61,332 bases of DNA from a virus, in the IMG/VR virus record IMGVR_UViG_3300017996_000001, positions 1 to 61,332 of that record; one strand, written 5' to 3'. The notes beneath the pieces were generated by a model. That model saw only the letters and a list, made by a program, of their open reading frames with translations, did no database searches and had not been told where the DNA came from. Positions 28,348-36,873 of the stretch are shown one piece after another. Numbering within the stretch: the stretch's first letter is position 1; every line of letters begins with the position of its first letter. The translations under genes were made by a program, and so were the position numbers.

Positions 28348-29939
28348 TTCAAACTGAGGAGCTAGCCCATGCCCGTCTTGACGAATCTAGCAACCTGCAA
28401 ACCTATTGCGGACTTGATTGCTGCCTCACGCTTGAGATATTTGAAGAAATCAACGCAATCCACCCACAACCGACTATTTATTCCTTTGAACGTGCGCTCC
28501 AAGCTCCTTATCTTGAAATCATGTTTAGGGGTTTCGCTATTGACGAATACGCTCGGCGACATGCTGCAGGGGAACTCAGAGATAAGATAGCTAAACTCCG
28601 GCTGGTGCTAAACGAGTTTGCCTCAGCTATCTGGGACAACCAGTTTAAGCATACTAAGACGAAAGAGTGGAGCAGTCTGAATGCTGCCAGTCCAACTCAG
28701 CTCAAGGACTTCTTCTACTCCACCGAACCTGGCAAGCGTGGTCTTTGCCTACCAGAGATCTGGCTGAGCCAAAAGGGCGAGCGCAAGCTCAGTGTCAACA
28801 GAGAGGCTTTGGAGAAAATCCATGACCAGTACCTCCTTGCACGACCGATTGTCAACACAATCCTTGCGATACGAGACTATACAAAGCAAGTGGAGATCTT
28901 CGAGACAGAAATCGATTCGGATGGGCGGTTTCGAGCCTCTTATAATATCGCGGGTACCGAGACTGGCCGCCCATCAAGCAGCAGATCTGCGCTTGGCACT
29001 GGCCGAAATGGCCAAAACATCGCCCCAGGATGCAAGTATCCATTCGTAGCCGATCCAGGCTACAAGCTCTGTGTCATCGACCTGGAACAAGTCGAGGCCC
29101 GAGACGTAGGATTTATCTGTGGTTGCCTATTCGATGATTGGACCTTCCTAGACGCCTGTGAGTCTGGTGATCTCCACACCAACAACTGCAAGTTGATCTG
29201 GCCTGAGCTTCCCTGGACTGGAGACAAAACCAATGACCGCAAGACCGCTGACAGGATTTTCTACCGAGATTTTACCTATCGGGATATGGCCAAACGAGGA
29301 GGTCATCTTACCAACTATTTTGGTACAGCTTGGACTATGTCGCGCAGCCTTAAGATCCCCTTGGGACTGGCGGAGGAGTTCCAGGCCAGGTATTGCCGTG
29401 GGCGGCAGGAGAGTCAAAGCCAGTCGGGTATCTATCCAGCTTACCCATGCATTCCGAAATGGTGGCAATGGACAGCAACCCAGCTTCAGACCACCCGCCA
29501 GATAACCACTCCCTTCGGCCGTCGGCGACATTTCTTCGGAAGACCTGGGGATGACACGACTCTTCGCGAGGCTATTGCGTTCCTTCCTCAATCCATGACT
29601 GCAGAGCGCATGAACCTTGGCCTCTATCGCATCTGGGAAGAAATGCCCCATGTCCAGCTCCTTGCACAGACCTTTGACTCAGTTACCTTCCAGTTTCTTG
29701 ACTTGGGTCACGAGACCACAACTCAGATTATCAATCAAGCACTCAGACTTCTTGACATCCCTATCTTCAGCCCTAGCGGCCGTCGATATAGCGTGCCGGG
29801 TGAAGCTAAGATTGGATATAACTGGGGATACTTCGATCCCAAGCAGCCAGATAAGAATCCCCTAGGCCTAGCCAAATTCAACCCAGCTAAGCCCGACCTT
29901 CGTGTCCGTGGCACTGGCCTCCAGACCATAATGCTCTAG
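28338..29939 (+). CDS. Family A DNA polymerase, polymerase part, 533 aa
   Basis: ATG at 28338 is the only in-frame start. Residues 16-35 (SSNLQTYCGLDCCLTLEIF) are the Exo III end of a proofreading domain whose front half is in 26731-27900. Polymerase motif A DLEQVEARDV at 248-257, motif B RDMAKRGGHLTNYFG at about 315-329, motif C QTFDSVTF with Asp in a FDS variant of the usual HDE. It is shorter than Pol I because the exonuclease is separate. A better ribosome site (GAGGAG) precedes an out-of-frame ATG at 28369, so translation of this gene probably depends on coupling to the upstream gene. Confidence 0.85.
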   Translation: MPIIQTEELAHARLDESSNLQTYCGLDCCLTLEIFEEINAIHPQPTIYSFERALQAPYLEIMFRGFAIDEYARRHAAGELRDKIAKLRLVLNEFASAIWDNQFKHTKTKEWSSLNAASPTQLKDFFYSTEPGKRGLCLPEIWLSQKGERKLSVNREALEKIHDQYLLARPIVNTILAIRDYTKQVEIFETEIDSDGRFRASYNIAGTETGRPSSSRSALGTGRNGQNIAPGCKYPFVADPGYKLCVIDLEQVEARDVGFICGCLFDDWTFLDACESGDLHTNNCKLIWPELPWTGDKTNDRKTADRIFYRDFTYRDMAKRGGHLTNYFGTAWTMSRSLKIPLGLAEEFQARYCRGRQESQSQSGIYPAYPCIPKWWQWTATQLQTTRQITTPFGRRRHFFGRPGDDTTLREAIAFLPQSMTAERMNLGLYRIWEEMPHVQLLAQTFDSVTFQFLDLGHETTTQIINQALRLLDIPIFSPSGRRYSVPGEAKIGYNWGYFDPKQPDKNPLGLAKFNPAKPDLRVRGTGLQTIML

Positions 29940-29991
29940 CCTGCTGCCTGCCTTGCTAGACCTGCCGAAACAAGAAAAAGGAACCCTCCAT

Positions 29992-31224
29992 GTGCCGCAA
30001 GACCCTCAGCCCTCGGCCGATTTCATTGCAGAATTTTTGGCCTACACCGAAGGCACCAGTAGCCCTGACATATTTAGACAATGGTCAGCTATCAGTATGC
30101 TGGCGGGTGCCCTTGAGCGACGGGTCTGGATCAAAACTGGTCGTGGACTTGCCTTCCCGAACCTTTACACTCTGCTCGTCGCTCCGCCAGGCGTTGGAAA
30201 ATTCATTATCGAAACCGTGAGGGAACTATGGACAGCATCTTGCCAGCCAGGGACCAAGATTCCAGCCTATCGAGTAGCTCCAGACTCGATGACCAAAGCC
30301 AGCCTAATGGACACCTTAGTCAAGGCAAAAAATATCTTTTTGGCCCCCTCCGGACCGCCGCTTATATCACACTCACTGCTGGTGGCGGCGGAAGAATTCT
30401 CAGTACTAATGCCCACATACGATATGGAGTACATCGGTTCCCTCAACTCAATCTGGTGCAACAAGGACTTACACGAGGAATCGAGGCGGACTGGCTCGGT
30501 CCGAGAACTTAAGATCGAATTTCCTTGCCTCAATATCCTTGGTGGAGTCCAGCCCAGCTTCCTCGCTAGCACATTTCCAGAAGAAGCCTGGGCCTCCGGC
30601 CTTGCTAGGCGATTAATAATGGTCTACTCCTCCGAGGCCCCTTACAAGGAACTTTTCTATGAAAATACCGAGAGCGCTGAGATTCGCGGACGTTTACTCG
30701 CACGACTTACCAAACTATCCACAGCTTACGGCCAGCTTGGCTGGACGCGTGAGGCTGCTGAGGCTATTGCAGACTGGGATAGAGTCGGCGGTCCTCCAGT
30801 ACCTCAGCACTCCAAGCTGGCCCATTACAATCGAAGCAGGACCCAGCTTGTCCTTAAGCTCATTATCATCTCGGTCTTAGCCCGGACGCCCAAGCTCCTA
30901 ATCGAGCTGGTAGACGTGCGCCGAGCAATTGCTTGGCTAGTCGATGCCGAGCGCCTAATGCCAGACATCTTCCGAGAGATGATAGGGAAGTCAGACTCCC
31001 AGCTGCTTGAGGAACTCCATCTCTATGCCCACTCGACTTACATCAAGTCCGGCAAGAAGCCGATCTACGGCCAGAGCCTCTGGCGATTCCTTGGCGAACG
31101 AGCGCCAAGCGAGAAGATCGAGAGGCTTATCATGGTCGCCGAGCGGAGTAATATGATCGCGCGCGTGGCTGGGGCTGATGATATGTGGATACCTCGGCCG
31201 AAGCATACACATGGGGCGGAATGA
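29992..31224 (+). CDS. DUF3987-like primase-helicase ATPase, 410 aa
   Basis: GTG at 29992 with AAGGAA upstream is preferred to a TTG at 29953, which lacks a ribosome site. Early residues (FIAEFLAYTEGTSSPDIFRQ, then WSAISMLAGALERRVWI) and Walker A-like LLVAPPGVGKF at about 62-72 fit the DUF3987/phage primase-helicase family; the residue after GK is Phe, not Ser/Thr. LVAAEEFSVLM and LGGVQPSFL follow as Walker B and sensor regions. It would act as replicative helicase or loader. C-terminal winged-helix-like region. ATGA overlap with the next gene. Confidence 0.7.
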   Translation: MPQDPQPSADFIAEFLAYTEGTSSPDIFRQWSAISMLAGALERRVWIKTGRGLAFPNLYTLLVAPPGVGKFIIETVRELWTASCQPGTKIPAYRVAPDSMTKASLMDTLVKAKNIFLAPSGPPLISHSLLVAAEEFSVLMPTYDMEYIGSLNSIWCNKDLHEESRRTGSVRELKIEFPCLNILGGVQPSFLASTFPEEAWASGLARRLIMVYSSEAPYKELFYENTESAEIRGRLLARLTKLSTAYGQLGWTREAAEAIADWDRVGGPPVPQHSKLAHYNRSRTQLVLKLIIISVLARTPKLLIELVDVRRAIAWLVDAERLMPDIFREMIGKSDSQLLEELHLYAHSTYIKSGKKPIYGQSLWRFLGERAPSEKIERLIMVAERSNMIARVAGADDMWIPRPKHTHGAE

Positions 31225-31436
31225 TGACAGATCCAGATCCATATCTAGACACAATCGCGCGTATGGAACCAGAGATCGCTATGGTTGATACAGGAGGAGC
31301 CTTGGCTTCAATAGCTATTTCCCTTAGGCGAATTGCGGACTGTCTTGAAGGACCTGCGCCCAAGACAGGAGCGAATATCAACTGGGTGTTATATGAGATA
31401 TGGCAGCAGATGATGACTGCTAATAACCGGCGATGA
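31221..31436 (+). CDS. Small acidic protein, 71 aa
   Basis: ATG at 31221 (ATGATGACAG; second ATG at 31224). Begins MMTDPDPYLDTIARMEPEIA and continues with one helix (ASIAISLRRIADCLEG) and a C-terminal aromatic helix. Similar short acidic proteins with an 'I-x-x-S-L-R-R-I-A-D-x-L-E' helix are common in phages. Function unknown. Confidence 0.55.
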   Translation: MMTDPDPYLDTIARMEPEIAMVDTGGALASIAISLRRIADCLEGPAPKTGANINWVLYEIWQQMMTANNRR

Positions 31437-31563
31437 TCCGGCGGGCGCGGCGGGTGATCGGTTGCGCGGGGAAGGCGTGCAACGGCTTCGGACCATGCCC
31501 GCGCACCGTCACCGCCGCCCGGCTTTTAAGCCGTACCACGCCTTGCATTTCCCTTCGAAAAAA

Positions 31564-31584
31564 CCCACGTTTCCTGAGGCAACC
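31564..31584 (+). promoter_or_regulatory. CCCACGTTT motif, copy C
   Basis: CCCACGTTT, 8 bases (CCTGAGGC), AACC, 18 nt before the ATG at 31603. Preceded by an A-run and, at 31530-31543, a CGGCTT/AAGCCG hairpin. Marks a separately transcribed last gene of the rightward arm. Confidence 0.6.
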
Positions 31585-31602
31585 CCACGGAGCCGCCTAG
31601 CC

Positions 31603-31875
31603 ATGACCGACCAGCCCCCCACCATCGACTGGAACCTTCCCGCCAGCATCCCAGCATACTTCTCCAACTGCTTCTTCAGCACGAACTATGGTAATGGAAT
31701 GATTCGCCTTTGCTTCGGAGAGAGGTTCCCAGACGCAGACACGACAGTTCACACAGCAGTGATTATGAGTTTTGAGGACTTTGCGGCGCTAGCTAGTCTG
31801 GTCCAGCAAAGCCTTGAGCGCCAAGCTAAAGCTTTAGCTGCAGCGCAGGCACAAGGCCCGGTTATCCTGGACTAG
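31603..31875 (+). CDS. DUF3467-like protein, 90 aa
   Basis: ATG at 31603. The core (FSNCFFSTNYGNGMIRLCFG, then DTTVHTAVIMSFEDFAALAS and LVQQSLERQ) follows the DUF3467 pattern of 'Y-x-N-x-x-x-x ... F-G ... V-x-x-x-x-x-I-x-M-x-x-x-x-A-x-x-L-x-x-x-L'. It stands alone behind its own motif copy at the end of the early arm. Its stop overlaps the stem of the convergent hairpin. Function unknown. Confidence 0.6.
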   Translation: MTDQPPTIDWNLPASIPAYFSNCFFSTNYGNGMIRLCFGERFPDADTTVHTAVIMSFEDFAALASLVQQSLERQAKALAAAQAQGPVILD

Positions 31876-31929
31876 GACCTAGGGTCCTAGTGGATTTATC
31901 CGAACCGAGTTTGCACCTAGCAAACTCGG
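31872..31929. terminator. Convergent hairpin pair
   Basis: Hairpin 1: CTAGGACC-tag-GGTCCTAG (31872-31890) covers the stop codons of both converging genes. Hairpin 2: CCGAGTTTGC-accta-GCAAACTCGG (31905-31929, 10 bp) lies in the last codons of the leftward gene. Neither has a strong U-run, but position and symmetry suit bidirectional termination. Confidence 0.6.
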
Positions 31930-33543
31930 CACTACCTTAGGAGTAGCAGCTAATGCCCCAGGAACTCTTCGCGCTAATGGCATCGCGGCGCCGGTTAGTG
32001 CACCAGCGGCTGCCAGTCCTTCTTGCAGCCCAGGATAACCAGCATGAGTCGCGAGTTGCCCTGCCAGATTCCCAAGTTCTCCGCCAGCGATTATATTTAG
32101 TTGCGGATGCTGTGCGGGAGTCGATGCTGGCTTCGCTGTCAAGCTCGAAACCAGATCTCGATCTCGCTGATTGGGGACTAGAGCAGCCTGAGCCTCAGGA
32201 CTAGTCCTTTGCCAACTAGGGGCAGCCTTACCCAGCTGAAAGGCCGCCAGCTCATCTACACCAGCTGGAATCTCCTGCCGAAGAGTTGCCAGAGTATCTC
32301 CAGTAGTACGGCCCTGAGTCAGCAGTCGTTGAGCCGCAGTTCCCGGCGCGATCTTCTCATCAGCTTCGTTGCCACTAGTGATGATCTTCGCCATCGGGCC
32401 TTTCTGGATGCCAAAGAGGCGAGTGCTTTCAGCATTGGCAGAGTCAAACGCCGTGGCAGCGTCGGGGCTAATACTTCCAGCAGCTGATCTCATATCACCA
32501 GTTAGGCTAGAATACAACGCGCTGAGCTGCTGCTGGGTAATGTCCTTAGTAATCTTTGGATTAGTCATCGCGTCGCCGATCGCGGACCGAATCTGCTGCG
32601 CACCTGACCAAGTCGGAGTACCACCTAGGTCTAACGAGGTCTCCAGCGCATTGGCAAGTTTCTTCGGCAGCCTCGGTCTCAGGGCATCAAGCACTGGCTG
32701 AAGGTCTCCTCCACTGGAGGTCATCTTAGCCAGGGTTCCCTGAAATCCAGTCAGCGGAGTCACTGTGTCCTTCGGAATGAGTGCATCTACCGGTGCCCAG
32801 GCAGCTGCATGTTTCGCCGGAGCTACATTATTTACCCAGTCTCTCGCGGCCTCTTGCAGCGAGTCTCCAGCTTGGTCTAGGGTCTGACTGGTCCCAAGTC
32901 TTGCAGCAATATCCGCCAACTTAGGAGTCGTCAATGCCCGAGCCCCCTGCTCCACAGCGCCAGCCAGACCTCCACCCAGTAGCCCTCCAGCTAGTTCTCC
33001 AGGAGTCCCTAACCCTAGGTCGTGCCCAGCCTGGGCACCTAGCCCCCCGGCCGCTCCCTGAGCTGCGACGCTTGCCGGCCCGATGCCTGGTATCATTGCC
33101 AAGGGTCCAACTGCCCCGAGTCCTCCAGCCGCAGCTCCAGCGTATCTTTCCATTGCATTCTGAGGAGCTAGAGGTGGTGGCATCAGTCCTTTACCTTGCA
33201 GCCAGGAATTTGCTACTTCCGGGCTCGGCAGCGGACTCTCCGGAACAAGTTGATTAGTCTGTCCAGGGCCGCTTGAGTATGTAATTGGCGCTGCGTGTAG
33301 CAGGTTCTGCAGCATTCGTGGAACCCCCAGCAGGGTTCCGGTTGCTCCAGCCTCAAGCCTATTGCCAATGATCTGGCCCATACGAGCCAAGTTAGTTGGA
33401 GGACTTGCAGCAGGTGCTCCCTTATCCAGCGGCGAGTCCACTCCAGCCAGAAATTGGTCCGCCGGCGTGCTGGTGCTAGCAGGCACTGCGTCATGCGGAC
33501 TGGAAACTCCGGTCAAAAAGTCATCTGCACTCTGGCTTGCCAT
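31879..33543 (-). CDS. Ejection/internal virion protein (P22 gp16 position), 554 aa
   Basis: Last gene of the late arm. N-terminal SADDFLTGVSSPHD, then a low-complexity Gly/Ala/Pro zone with a long hydrophobic glycine-rich segment (about 125-205: AAAGGLGAVGPLAMIPGIGP and following) as in injected pore-forming proteins. The C-terminal half is helical with coiled-coil-like stretches. Same position as gp16 after gp7/gp20 equivalents in P22. Function assigned by synteny; sequence similarity is not evident by eye. Confidence 0.5.
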   Translation of the reverse strand: MASQSADDFLTGVSSPHDAVPASTSTPADQFLAGVDSPLDKGAPAASPPTNLARMGQIIGNRLEAGATGTLLGVPRMLQNLLHAAPITYSSGPGQTNQLVPESPLPSPEVANSWLQGKGLMPPPLAPQNAMERYAGAAAGGLGAVGPLAMIPGIGPASVAAQGAAGGLGAQAGHDLGLGTPGELAGGLLGGGLAGAVEQGARALTTPKLADIAARLGTSQTLDQAGDSLQEAARDWVNNVAPAKHAAAWAPVDALIPKDTVTPLTGFQGTLAKMTSSGGDLQPVLDALRPRLPKKLANALETSLDLGGTPTWSGAQQIRSAIGDAMTNPKITKDITQQQLSALYSSLTGDMRSAAGSISPDAATAFDSANAESTRLFGIQKGPMAKIITSGNEADEKIAPGTAAQRLLTQGRTTGDTLATLRQEIPAGVDELAAFQLGKAAPSWQRTSPEAQAALVPNQRDRDLVSSLTAKPASTPAQHPQLNIIAGGELGNLAGQLATHAGYPGLQEGLAAAGALTGAAMPLARRVPGALAATPKVVPSLLGANSVRINPLGP

Positions 33544-33553
33544 AGCCTAGCTC

Positions 33554-34975
33554 CTAGTGGAATTGATCAGGGAATTGCTGCTTGAGAATACCCGAGGCTT
33601 CAGTTCGGGTCAGATAACCAGCAGTAACTGCACTCTTAACTGCCTCTGGACTCTGAAATCCCTTCTCGTTCATTCCGAATTGATTGAGGACCTTGTTGGC
33701 ATAATCTTGTGCAGGATGCAGCTGATTGAAGGATTCCAGTGCTCCAGTTAAGTTCCCCTGATTCTGTTGTTGCCACTGATTCTCAAAATTCCTCCAGTCA
33801 ATTCCGCGTTGGAGGGTACCCTGAATACCTTGGATCAACAGCTTTCCACCTAGGTATGTGTTCTCAATCCCAGGAACGCTGGCGGTCATGGAATTGATCA
33901 CACTGGCTGATTCGCGACTGCCGCCGAAGAAGCTGTTGGTTATCTGGGCTCCCATCCTCTTAGTCTCTTTATTAAAATCCTCAATACTTGCTATCTTAGT
34001 CGGATCAAACGGCGGTGGCTGGCCTGTAGCTTGCGCCAGTGTATTAACCGCCTTGGAGAAATCTCCACGGAAGGTAGCTAGGGTTCCCGGCACATTAAAT
34101 CCACCGCCTTGCGCCATGTTATCATAGGCTGCATCCATATAGCGAAGGCTTGACATGGATTGGGTGATACCCTGGAAATTCTCCAGCTCCTTCCCAGAAT
34201 AATCCTTCCCCAGTTCCGTCGCGATTCCTTGCTGAGTTGGACTTAGCACTGGCGCGCCACTGATAGCTGAGGAGCCAAGCTTCGGGCTAGAAGGTGCAAA
34301 CCCTGGTGGGATCAGTGGCTTGCCGTCGCCTGCTAGTTGGGCAGCCCCTGAACTCGGAACTCCTCCTCCTTGCTGAGTCTGAGTCGGCGGAGTGGTTCCC
34401 GAGGACATGATACTGCCGATGGCATCTGGAGCTATCCCGGCCCCTAGCATCGCCGCGCCAACCTGCTTGCGAAATGAGTCCGGGTCCGACTTCGCCAGTG
34501 GCGCATAGGCTTTATAGAAACCCTGAATAGCTGGTATTGCGTTTTCTCTAATACCAGGTGGCATCTGGGCTACTAGCCTATTCATAATTGGATCAAACTG
34601 ACTTGGATCACTAATCGCAGGACCAAGACCTCCAATCAGCGTTTTCATAGCTGTGTCATTCTGCCCCTGGATCATGCCCTGCTGTTGCGTCAGGGCAACC
34701 TGATTCTGGCGATAGCTTGAGGCTATATCGCTGGCAAAAGCTGCAGTCCTTGGATCCTTATACAGATTAGCAATTCCAGATTCAACATCAGGAGACTGGG
34801 AGATAATCTGCCCGGCAATCTGCTTGGCTTGGAAGCTCTGCTGAAACAGCTGATTAGCATTCAGCCGATTCTGGATCTCAGAGACTTGGCCGAGAGCACC
34901 CAGCGGCCCACCAGTCCCGAGCATCCCCGGCGGCTGCGGGACATTGATCCCAAGCGCAATAGCATTATCTGGCAT
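33554..34975 (-). CDS. Ejection protein (P22 gp20 position), 473 aa
   Basis: Gln/Gly-rich helical protein: SEIQNRLNANQLFQQSFQAK at about 32-51, a disordered Thr/Gln/Pro linker around 205-225, and a C-terminal helical domain with WRNFENQWQQQNQGNLTGAL. Length and composition match gp20-like internal head proteins that form a channel in the host envelope during DNA delivery. Placed between the gp7-like and gp16-like genes. Assigned by synteny. Confidence 0.5.
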   Translation of the reverse strand: MPDNAIALGINVPQPPGMLGTGGPLGALGQVSEIQNRLNANQLFQQSFQAKQIAGQIISQSPDVESGIANLYKDPRTAAFASDIASSYRQNQVALTQQQGMIQGQNDTAMKTLIGGLGPAISDPSQFDPIMNRLVAQMPPGIRENAIPAIQGFYKAYAPLAKSDPDSFRKQVGAAMLGAGIAPDAIGSIMSSGTTPPTQTQQGGGVPSSGAAQLAGDGKPLIPPGFAPSSPKLGSSAISGAPVLSPTQQGIATELGKDYSGKELENFQGITQSMSSLRYMDAAYDNMAQGGGFNVPGTLATFRGDFSKAVNTLAQATGQPPPFDPTKIASIEDFNKETKRMGAQITNSFFGGSRESASVINSMTASVPGIENTYLGGKLLIQGIQGTLQRGIDWRNFENQWQQQNQGNLTGALESFNQLHPAQDYANKVLNQFGMNEKGFQSPEAVKSAVTAGYLTRTEASGILKQQFPDQFH

Positions 34976-34976
34976 C

Positions 34977-35495
34977 TTAGCCTCCTAGCGGGGCAGTAGC
35001 CCCAGGCCCTGGACCTGCTGGCATCATTGGATTTGGAGCCGGCGGCTGGGGGGCCTGAGCCTGCCCCTGCTGCGCCATCTGCATAGCGTGCTGGCCTCCC
35101 AGACTATGCAACGCAGTGACTCCCATCTGGTGCCTCGTAGCCTCCAACTGCTGCTTTAGCATCGTTTCGTTCTGAGTCAAGTCCTGGTCCTGCTTCTTCA
35201 CCCAGTCACCGATTGCCTGGCCTCCGCCATTAACCGGAGCCTGGGCCAAGATACTCGCCACCTTAGCTGCTGGCAGCCCCGCACCAGTCCACTCAGCTGC
35301 TTCCTTAATCAGGTCATCCATCGTGACCGTGTCTGCCATCTTGAGCAGCCTGTCGAAGCCTAACCTGACCTTGTCCATGATTCCAAGGCCCTCGGTGAGC
35401 TTATCAAACTGGCTCCCCAGCACGTCAAGCGGACTGATCTTAGTGGTCTGAGGTTGCGCTGGCATTTGTGCTGGCATTTGCGCTGTTGTATCCAT
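34977..35495 (-). CDS. Virion-associated helical protein, 172 aa
   Basis: Begins with MPAQMPAQPQ-type repeats, then KISPLDVLGSQFDKLTEGLG and long helices (QNETMLKQQLEATRHQMGVT) and ends in a Pro/Gly/Ala-rich tail. No membrane segment. Located among the ejection genes; could be a chaperone or a minor internal protein. Confidence 0.5.
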   Translation of the reverse strand: MDTTAQMPAQMPAQPQTTKISPLDVLGSQFDKLTEGLGIMDKVRLGFDRLLKMADTVTMDDLIKEAAEWTGAGLPAAKVASILAQAPVNGGGQAIGDWVKKQDQDLTQNETMLKQQLEATRHQMGVTALHSLGGQHAMQMAQQGQAQAPQPPAPNPMMPAGPGPGATAPLGG

Positions 35496-35498
35496 TAC

Positions 35499-36338
35499 TT
35501 ACCCTCCAGGAAAGAGCCCAGGACCATAGTCTGCTGCAGTGAGGCCATTTTGGGCTCCATACAATCCAGCTGACTGGGAGCTAATATCACCAAGTCCCTG
35601 TTGAGCACCAAGCATATTTCCTAACGGCCCCGACAGCAGACTCGTCCCAGCTGCACTGGTAGCTCCACTGAGCCCCGAGATCAGCGCATTGGCGCTTCCA
35701 ACAGTTCCGGCAGCACTTGCTGCCCCACCAGCCATGGCTGCATTGCCAGCTCCAGTCGCGGCCTGCTGGCCTAAGGCCCCGGTGCCCAGCGCCGCATTAG
35801 CTCCAATCTGTGCTTGATTGGCAAGCTGGCCTTGAGCCTGAGTATAAATATTACTGATGTTTGCATTTTGCCCAAGCATCTGTTGGAGATAGGTTGCCCA
35901 GCTCGATTGCGCCAAGCCTTCTGCGTACCCAGTTGCCCCCTTCATAGCTGCGCCTGAGGCTCCCAGTCCCTGACTCGCGTACTGATTCTGGGTCGCCTGG
36001 AGCCCCTGATTGAGCTGAAATTGATACCCCGGTAGGTTCTGCAGAGTCGAAACACTTGGATTGATAACACTAGTGAGACTAGGTAGTTGGGCTTGCTCCT
36101 GCTGATTAACTTGTCCCAGTTGCCCAGCCGCAGCGGTTCCCATAGCCCTAAATGGTGCAGTCTCTTGCTGAGTCTGCTGGAAATTAGCCTCCTGCATCAT
36201 CAGAGCATTGTTCGCCGCTTGTTCTTGGGCTTGGGCAGCACTCTTACTAGCTCCTGCGCCAAATATCCCCGAGATAAGGCTTCCGATTCCGCTGATCGCA
36301 GCCCCACCAAGAATTGCAGTCCCTAGTCCGATTGCCAT
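35499..36338 (-). CDS. DNA-transfer/ejection protein (gp7-like), 279 aa
   Basis: Residues 4-30 are a Gly/Ala/Ile hydrophobic stretch (GTAILGGAAISGIGSLISGI), followed by an Ala/Gln helix and Gly/Ala/Ser-rich sequence to the end. NLPGYQFQLNQGLQATQNQY near 97 and 'A-A-x-G-L-G-x-S-G-A' are typical of P22 gp7-like internal proteins of podophages. It would be ejected first with the DNA. Confidence 0.6.
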   Translation of the reverse strand: MAIGLGTAILGGAAISGIGSLISGIFGAGASKSAAQAQEQAANNALMMQEANFQQTQQETAPFRAMGTAAAGQLGQVNQQEQAQLPSLTSVINPSVSTLQNLPGYQFQLNQGLQATQNQYASQGLGASGAAMKGATGYAEGLAQSSWATYLQQMLGQNANISNIYTQAQGQLANQAQIGANAALGTGALGQQAATGAGNAAMAGGAASAAGTVGSANALISGLSGATSAAGTSLLSGPLGNMLGAQQGLGDISSQSAGLYGAQNGLTAADYGPGLFPGG

Positions 36339-36339
36339 A

Positions 36340-36873
36340 TCATCCCTCCCGCAATTCGTGGATGGTTCGATTGATCCTAGCCAGGTTTATCTGGTTCCTA
36401 ACTAGTCTCTCAACCATGTCTATCTGTACATTCTGCTTGTCCCAGTATTCCCACCAGCCCTGCTGCGGCGTCAGCCCCAGGCAATGCTGATAGATCATCT
36501 CGCACACATCCTGAGACTTGAGTTCATGATATTCAAATACCGGACAGCCAGTCACCTTGACTGCCAGATCTAGCTGGTGATTGCGCTCTGGTAGATCATC
36601 CCAGTCCAGCCCAAACCTCGCTAGACTTCTCTGAACCTCCAGCAGGTTTCGTTTCACCACCAGCAGCTGGTGGCCTTCCTCGTAAATTCTGTTCCAGCCA
36701 TACATGGCAGCGGTTTCACAACTGCCGTCTAGCGCCTCGAGCCGGGTAAGAAAGTCCCTAGCTCCATCTGACTCAGCAACTAGGTCATGGCCACAAGTCC
36801 GCCCCGGTGGGCTCAAGAATGTGCTGAGCCACTTAGTTCGAGACCTTGGCAGAGCTAGAATCACAAAGGCCAT
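36340..36873 (-). CDS. Sulfotransferase-like P-loop protein, 177 aa
   Basis: ATG at 36873-36871 overlaps the preceding stop (ATGA). The N-terminus FVILALPRSRTKWLSTFL matches the 5'-phosphosulfate loop of sulfotransferases ('P-R-S-G-T-x-W-L') with Arg in place of Gly. Further on are helices with charged residues but no clear 3'-phosphate motif. The protein is short for the family (usually 250-300 aa). It lies in the tail/ejection gene cluster, where such proteins also occur in marine phages; the substrate is unknown. Confidence 0.6.
   Translation of the reverse strand: MAFVILALPRSRTKWLSTFLSPPGRTCGHDLVAESDGARDFLTRLEALDGSCETAAMYGWNRIYEEGHQLLVVKRNLLEVQRSLARFGLDWDDLPERNHQLDLAVKVTGCPVFEYHELKSQDVCEMIYQHCLGLTPQQGWWEYWDKQNVQIDMVERLVRNQINLARINRTIHELREG

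Noticed and set aside
28369-28590. Out-of-frame ATG with the better ribosome site at the polymerase start
   Set aside because: GAGGAG precedes it, but its frame shows no structure and the polymerase frame is clear; noted only as a likely translational-coupling feature.
31530-31543. CGGCTT/AAGCCG mini-hairpin as a terminator
   Set aside because: Only 6 bp with a 2-base loop and no U-run; kept only as context for motif copy C.
32369-33257. Several + strand frames inside the leftward ejection gene
   Set aside because: Antisense shadows of a continuous 554-codon - strand gene; Leu/Ser/Arg-rich, no ribosome sites.
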